Below, one piece after another: positions 61,301 to 64,000 of a stretch of 64,000 nt of DNA (position 1 is its first letter; each line of letters starts with the position of its first letter). This DNA comes from Clostridia bacterium (GTDB taxonomy: Bacteria > Bacillota > Clostridia > Christensenellales > Borkfalkiaceae), in the NCBI GenBank assembly GCA_017456055.1, contig JAFTKC010000010.1, positions 93,872 to 157,871 of the forward strand, written 5' to 3'. Under the pieces are notes generated by a model. It ran no database searches. It saw nothing but the letters and a program-made list of their open reading frames with translations, and was not told where the DNA came from. Made by a program: the position numbers and the translations under genes.

Positions 61301-61472
61301 ACCTATCCAAGAAACCGAAGACGTTAAAGAAGAGATAGAAGAAACTCCTGCTAAAGAATCTACTGAAGATGGCGACGAATACGTTTACGGCGAAGTTGAA
61401 AGTTTTGATTCTGTTATAGAAGAAACTCCTACTGAGGAAACTTCTACCGAAGATAAAACCGACAACGAATAA
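58383..61472 (+). CDS. Large cell-surface lipoprotein with C-terminal membrane anchor
   Basis: A 1029-residue protein from the ATG at 58383 (MTKKIFTKRL), chosen for its Shine-Dalgarno. A signal peptide ends in the lipobox GLFAC (Cys34). Next come beta-rich domains with Ser, Thr, Asn and Asp, including KTYELSVWVKTANITGLNSG and a similar later stretch, suggestive of carbohydrate-binding or adhesion modules. About 120 residues from the end is a membrane helix (ILLAVVLVAAIIVLIIKK), then a basic and a long acidic tail (EEEIVEPIQETEDVKEEIEE). Codons are richer in C-ending forms than in neighbours, consistent with high expression. I do not recognise a named family. Confidence 0.8.
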   Translation: MTKKIFTKRLKTNLLLFFTIICLVCTCMFGLFACEEEDVNVNDPTISVETESSDVLIKNATFKVDTANKELKSFPLTSPNGWSRATTDKSSSSAAVNSGTISTTDTAWETLLSTLYDDTDFLNYATKVFDFKVSDAEAAIKAEKGDSYVVTTTEVKEYCIENYLSAFANPKKSPDAQDDFVYMLNNISKPANLGFGTAQKITSSSSITMEKGKTYELSVWVKTANITGLNSGNYGANIRLTNSINGTSQADYRISNIIANDWTKYSFYIKADADYTCTLTLVLGLGYGNGNANDATYFTEGTAYFDEISIKTVDDIPSTITSTDKLAYNSEDPIEATLFANACAYDMSFSHSEGTFFTDVFSTATLDNKFTTSNIKVDNGSGTLVPLTSAIKVGASSTQTLTKNADSAVVEVNKASATLTIKDDLFKLDNGEYALVSFALKNQLVGPASTNVYIDVFDVCGNELIKNASAITVSDVDDEFVEYVFLIKNNFETGSVREFYFDVVVGPNDVASIVYDSDFATGSVSIKDLKINKGNQDDENDMKTFFSSLAKSTVALHAGYENDFTEESNTANYDFSSQPGNFGDIIFNPTTAKEYTGVVPNHAYLSNKTDAETAINTRINLGTADGVAGLINTKYLSNYANGAEIASKLGYTAGDEDFQAIMINNKTANHYGFVGSKTTVDASANGLVTVTLKVLDNAVAYLYLVDVSTVEKEVLTFNDFTVNTDVVDGVAKGTEIDGNTLKYAIKVDSSMMDADGWATVSFYVGAGKESKSFRLEVWNGDRSGDTDKASQGYVFVKSALVSTSSAFTEAEKWNQTFTVSGNPLYEHHKSSFNTLYAYQRELTDTQIAFNKEYPDEAISYQTKYVWAQSDRVIYGVYNTIDPVYTDPYADKTDDTTTDSGCAAETDPSTFWLSFSSILLAVVLVAAIIVLIIKKVRARRKANRSDAVSHYKVTSRISKKPAKVKEVVEEEIVEPIQETEDVKEEIEETPAKESTEDGDEYVYGEVESFDSVIEETPTEETSTEDKTDNE

Positions 61473-61487
61473 TCTAAATAATAAATT

Positions 61488-61516
61488 AAAACGGAACTTA
61501 TGTTAAGTTCCGTTTT
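61488..61516 (+). terminator. Terminator of the lipoprotein gene
   Basis: A 13-bp stem (aaaacggaactta / taagttccgtttt), 3-base loop, then six T. Confidence 0.9.
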
Positions 61517-61565
61517 TTATTTTACTTTGAATACCTTTTATTAAAAGTACGCATATATATAATGT

Positions 61566-62621
61566 ATGGCGACATTAGTTTTAACCGGTGGAGGTACGGC
61601 GGGACATTGTATTCCACACTTAGCACTTCTACCCTATTTATCAAACGACTTTGACAAAATTTATTATATCGGTAGTCCTAACGGTCTAGAAAAAAATATC
61701 GTTGAAAAGACTAACATAGAATATTATTCCGTGCCCTGCGTTAAACTTAAGAGAAGTTTTTCTTTCGACAACTTCTCTATTCCTTTTAAGTTGACTTCTT
61801 CTATAATTAAAGCGGGAAAACTTTTAGACAAGTTAAAACCCGACGTTATATTCTCTAAAGGCGGATACGTTTCTCTACCCACGGTTATCGCCGGTTCTAG
61901 ACGAAAAATACCCGTTATTTCACACGAAAGCGATTTAACTATGGGATTGGCTAATAAATTAAGTAGTAAGTATTCAAGGAAGATTTTAACCTCTTTCCCA
62001 GACACAGCAACTGAAAACAAAAAATTCGAGTACGTTGGTAGCCCAATTAGAAAGGAACTATTTAACCCAGACGATAGGGCTAGCATTTTAAAAAGTTATA
62101 ATTTCGACGGCAAAAAACCTATTTTACTAGTTATGGGCGGAAGCCTTGGGGCTAAAGCCATTAACGACGCCGTTAGAAACGCTCTACCCGAACTAACTAA
62201 AACTTTTGACGTTATCCACGCTTGTGGAAAAGGAAATCTCGCTGAAGATATTAAAATAAAAGGATATTTTCAAACGGAATTTATAAACAAAATTCAAAAC
62301 GCTTTTTCCGTTTGTTCCGTCGCTGTGACTAGAGCAGGCGCAAACTCTCTTTTTGAACTTCTTTGCCTTAATATACCTAGCCTCGTTATCCCTTTACCTA
62401 AAGGGGCATCTCGTGGCGACCAAATTGAAAACGCTGACTATTTTCTAAAAAAAGGCGTAATCAATTTATTAAGCCAAGAAAACTTAACCGAGAAATCCTT
62501 GCTTTTAGGAGTTTTATCTACCTACTCAAACAAGAAAATTATTGAAAAAAATCTATCCTCTAACCCGATTAGAGATTGCAGTAGAAAAATCTCAAGAATT
62601 ATTGCTGACTATAAACGGTAA
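61566..62621 (+). CDS. murG: UDP-GlcNAc--lipid I GlcNAc transferase
   Basis: A 351-residue GT-B enzyme making lipid II. LVLTGGGTAGHCIPHLALLP is the N-terminal glycine loop (GGTGGH in most), VIFSKGGYVSLPTVIAG the acceptor-side motif, LVMGGSLGAKAIND the third loop, and TRAGANSLFELLCLNIPSLV the UDP-GlcNAc site. In most bacteria it lies in the dcw cluster; here it is alone on the opposite strand. The ATG has no Shine-Dalgarno, and TATAAT ends 2 bases before it. Confidence 0.95.
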   Translation: MATLVLTGGGTAGHCIPHLALLPYLSNDFDKIYYIGSPNGLEKNIVEKTNIEYYSVPCVKLKRSFSFDNFSIPFKLTSSIIKAGKLLDKLKPDVIFSKGGYVSLPTVIAGSRRKIPVISHESDLTMGLANKLSSKYSRKILTSFPDTATENKKFEYVGSPIRKELFNPDDRASILKSYNFDGKKPILLVMGGSLGAKAINDAVRNALPELTKTFDVIHACGKGNLAEDIKIKGYFQTEFINKIQNAFSVCSVAVTRAGANSLFELLCLNIPSLVIPLPKGASRGDQIENADYFLKKGVINLLSQENLTEKSLLLGVLSTYSNKKIIEKNLSSNPIRDCSRKISRIIADYKR

Positions 62622-62665
62622 ACATTTGCTGATAAAACATCTCTCTTTCTCTAAAACTTCCATAT

Positions 62666-62694
62666 ACGCCACTCGTTTCTCGTGGCGTTTTTTT
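62666..62694 (+). terminator. Terminator of murG
   Basis: Stem ACGCCAC/GTGGCGT with a 9-base loop, then seven T. The rest of the 308-base gap to the WYL gene holds only its promoter. Confidence 0.82.
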
Positions 62695-62835
62695 AATCGT
62701 TTCTTGTTTTACTTCTCTACTCTCTTTACTTAAAATAGTCATTTTATTTTGGTTTTTCTTTTCAAAAAATAAGGCTATAATTTTATTTAGCATTTTTATT
62801 TCCTCCCTTTTACACCCCTATTTTAGCCTATCATT

Positions 62836-62851
62836 GTGACACACTCTTGTC
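62836..62851 (+). promoter_or_regulatory. Possible operator upstream of the WYL regulator
   Basis: TGACA-N6-TGTCA, a perfect 5-base inverted repeat about 27 bases upstream of the -35 box. Might bind the regulator itself; weak evidence. Confidence 0.3.
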
Positions 62852-62877
62852 ATATTTGAATATTTTTTTATAATTGA

Positions 62878-62906
62878 TTGACTTTTTTTTGCGTTTACTT
62901 TACAAT
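62878..62906 (+). promoter_or_regulatory. Promoter of the WYL regulator
   Basis: TTGACT (62878-62883), 17 bases, TACAAT (62901-62906), with a Shine-Dalgarno GGAAGGAA before the ATG. Confidence 0.75.
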
Positions 62907-62929
62907 ATGATTAAAGGAAGGAAATAATT

Positions 62930-63850
62930 ATGAAATTTGAAATTATGCTTGGCATTTTATTTGAACTTTTGTCGAAAAAATGCGTGACGGCAAAATATCT
63001 ATCCCAAAAATACGAAGTTAGCGTTAGAACTATTTATAGATACATATCCTCCTTAGAAATGGCAGGCGTACCCATTTACACTATTCGTGGAAATATGGGT
63101 GGTTTTTCTATAGTAGACACTTATAAACTATCTTCTACGTTTATGACCGTTTCTGAGTTTGAACACACGATAGCAACCCTTACTGCAATAAATAGTGGCG
63201 TTCCCGATAAAATTTTATCTGCCGTTATTCTCAAACTTAAGGCTAGCATTAAAAACGAATATTCAGGCTTTGACGTTAAGGGTGGCAATCTTATTATAGA
63301 TGGTGGTCCTTGGGGGGATACTTTGGGTTATAAAAGTAAACTTGCGCTCATCTCTCAAAGCATTGAAAGTAATTTAAGCCTAAGCATTTGCTATCACGAC
63401 AGAAACGGCGAAATTTCCGAGAGAATTATCGAGCCACACTTTATTGTATTTAAGCAAGGGCTTTGGTACGTATATGCTTACTGCAATCTAAGAAAGGAAT
63501 TTAGATTTTTTAAGACCGGGCGTATTCAAAGCGCAACACTACTTAAAACTCCTTTCTTTAGGCAAAATATTAAAAGAGAAGATATGCCACTTAACTGGCA
63601 CGAAAACACCCAAGTTGAGCCCGTTGAATTTATAGTCAATAAAGCCGTATTATCCGACGTGGAAGAGTGGATTGGCGTAGAAAACGTTAAACTCGTTAAT
63701 GGTAAACACGTTGCTCTAGCGCATCTTCCCTACGATAAGGGTTTAGTTAGCAAACTTATGAGTTATGGTAGCGACGTAATTATCCTTTCCCCTAAAAAAC
63801 TAAAAGAAGAAATTAAAAAAACTGCGCAAGATATTCTAAAAAATTATTAA
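62930..63850 (+). CDS. HTH-WYL transcriptional regulator (YafY type)
   Basis: A 306-residue protein with an N-terminal winged helix (residues 1-60: TAKYLSQKYEVSVRTIYRYI, then IYTIRGNMGGFSI) and a WYL domain (about 135-230; FKQGLWYVYAYCNLRKEFRF contains the W-Y-like core and the Arg used in ligand binding), plus a C-terminal WCX-like part. WYL regulators often sense nucleic acid or nucleotide ligands; the target is not evident. The repeat cluster at 63868 onward follows the stop. Confidence 0.9.
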   Translation: MKFEIMLGILFELLSKKCVTAKYLSQKYEVSVRTIYRYISSLEMAGVPIYTIRGNMGGFSIVDTYKLSSTFMTVSEFEHTIATLTAINSGVPDKILSAVILKLKASIKNEYSGFDVKGGNLIIDGGPWGDTLGYKSKLALISQSIESNLSLSICYHDRNGEISERIIEPHFIVFKQGLWYVYAYCNLRKEFRFFKTGRIQSATLLKTPFFRQNIKREDMPLNWHENTQVEPVEFIVNKAVLSDVEEWIGVENVKLVNGKHVALAHLPYDKGLVSKLMSYGSDVIILSPKKLKEEIKKTAQDILKNY

Positions 63851-63867
63851 AAAAGGTGAGAAATTTA

Positions 63868-64000
63868 GCGTGATACTCCAAGCGGAGTATCACGCAACTC
63901 TATTCGCCTTCGGCGAGTTCTATTGCTACGCAGTGATATTCGGCTTACGCCGAGTGATATTTGCTACGCAAGCTTAGGGCGAATAGAATATCACTGAAGC
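63868..64000. repeat. Palindromic repeat cluster, cut by the window edge
   Basis: A 12-bp perfect hairpin GCGTGATACTCC/GGAGTATCACGC (63868-63895); CGCC/GGCG (63905-63915); CGGC/GCCG (63941-63952); and outer pairs CTATTCGCC (63900-63908)/GGCGAATAG (63978-63986) and GTGATATTC (63933-63941)/GAATATCAC (63986-63994). The motif GTGATATT recurs three times. It looks like a short-unit palindromic intergenic repeat. It directly follows what appears to be the left arm of a terminator (63851-63867). Confidence 0.75.

Overview
The window is AT-rich DNA from a low-GC Gram-positive bacterium, most likely an uncultured gut clostridial lineage. This is inferred from a Firmicutes-style division cluster, a MurE with the meso-DAP signature, Lgt, NrdR, ComEB and MinDE, strong Shine-Dalgarno sites with TTGACA/TATAAT promoters, and dispersed palindromic repeats. 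Most genes lie on the minus strand, so operons run from high to low coordinates.

Layout from low to high coordinate: (1) 1-2658, the end of a division and cell-wall (dcw) operon, murE-mraY-murD (murD cut by the window edge). (2) 2813-8187, a sugar module: a YgjV-type membrane protein, a phosphohexomutase, L-fucose isomerase, fucose mutarotase, and a divergent AraC regulator. (3) 8224-9951, the division transpeptidase FtsI. (4) 10069-30091, an 18-gene surface-polysaccharide operon with its own promoter and terminator. It encodes CapE-CapF-CapG for UDP-L-FucNAc, a flippase, an EpsG-like polymerase, five glycosyltransferases, three O-acyltransferases, LicD, an ATP-grasp protein, a 2-hydroxyacid dehydrogenase and an initiating sugar transferase fused to an HpcH/HpaI aldolase. 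(5) 30426-33300, the front of the dcw cluster, mraZ-rsmH-ftsL, preceded by murI, with MraZ-type repeats at the promoter. The dcw cluster is therefore interrupted twice; murF is not seen and murG lies alone at 61.6 kb. (6) 33440-37515, rpsT with an added acidic/basic tail, lgt, an AEC transporter, a tRNA-Ser(CGA), a YczE-like membrane protein and a TSCPD protein.

(7) 37553-42572, a compact minus-strand run headed by a TIR-methyltransferase fusion, followed by a broken yhcH-family gene, an unknown small protein, a beta-lactamase-fold serine hydrolase and a GH28 hydrolase. (8) 42810-43899, a BclA-like collagen protein and tRNA-Ser(UGA). (9) 43981-51174, a housekeeping run: carbohydrate kinase, tyrS, yigZ, recX, nnrD/E, YitT-family protein, nrdR, comEB. 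(10) 51632-53407, a TIR-TPR-transmembrane-LRR protein resembling an inverted Toll-like receptor. (11) 53545-57229, minE, minD, a divergent mreB-like gene and a Ppx/GppA phosphatase. (12) 57361-64000, two half-size TauE/SafE genes, a large lipoprotein with a C-terminal membrane anchor, murG, a WYL regulator, and a palindromic repeat cluster running off the end.

The strongest leads are the two TIR proteins; a pair of about 135-nt inverted-repeat elements, one 3' of each tRNA-Ser gene, whose ends copy the T-arm of the neighbouring tRNA; the sugar transferase-aldolase fusion; the split dcw cluster; and the lack of a standard start codon for ftsI. Everything here was read by eye; no database search was run.
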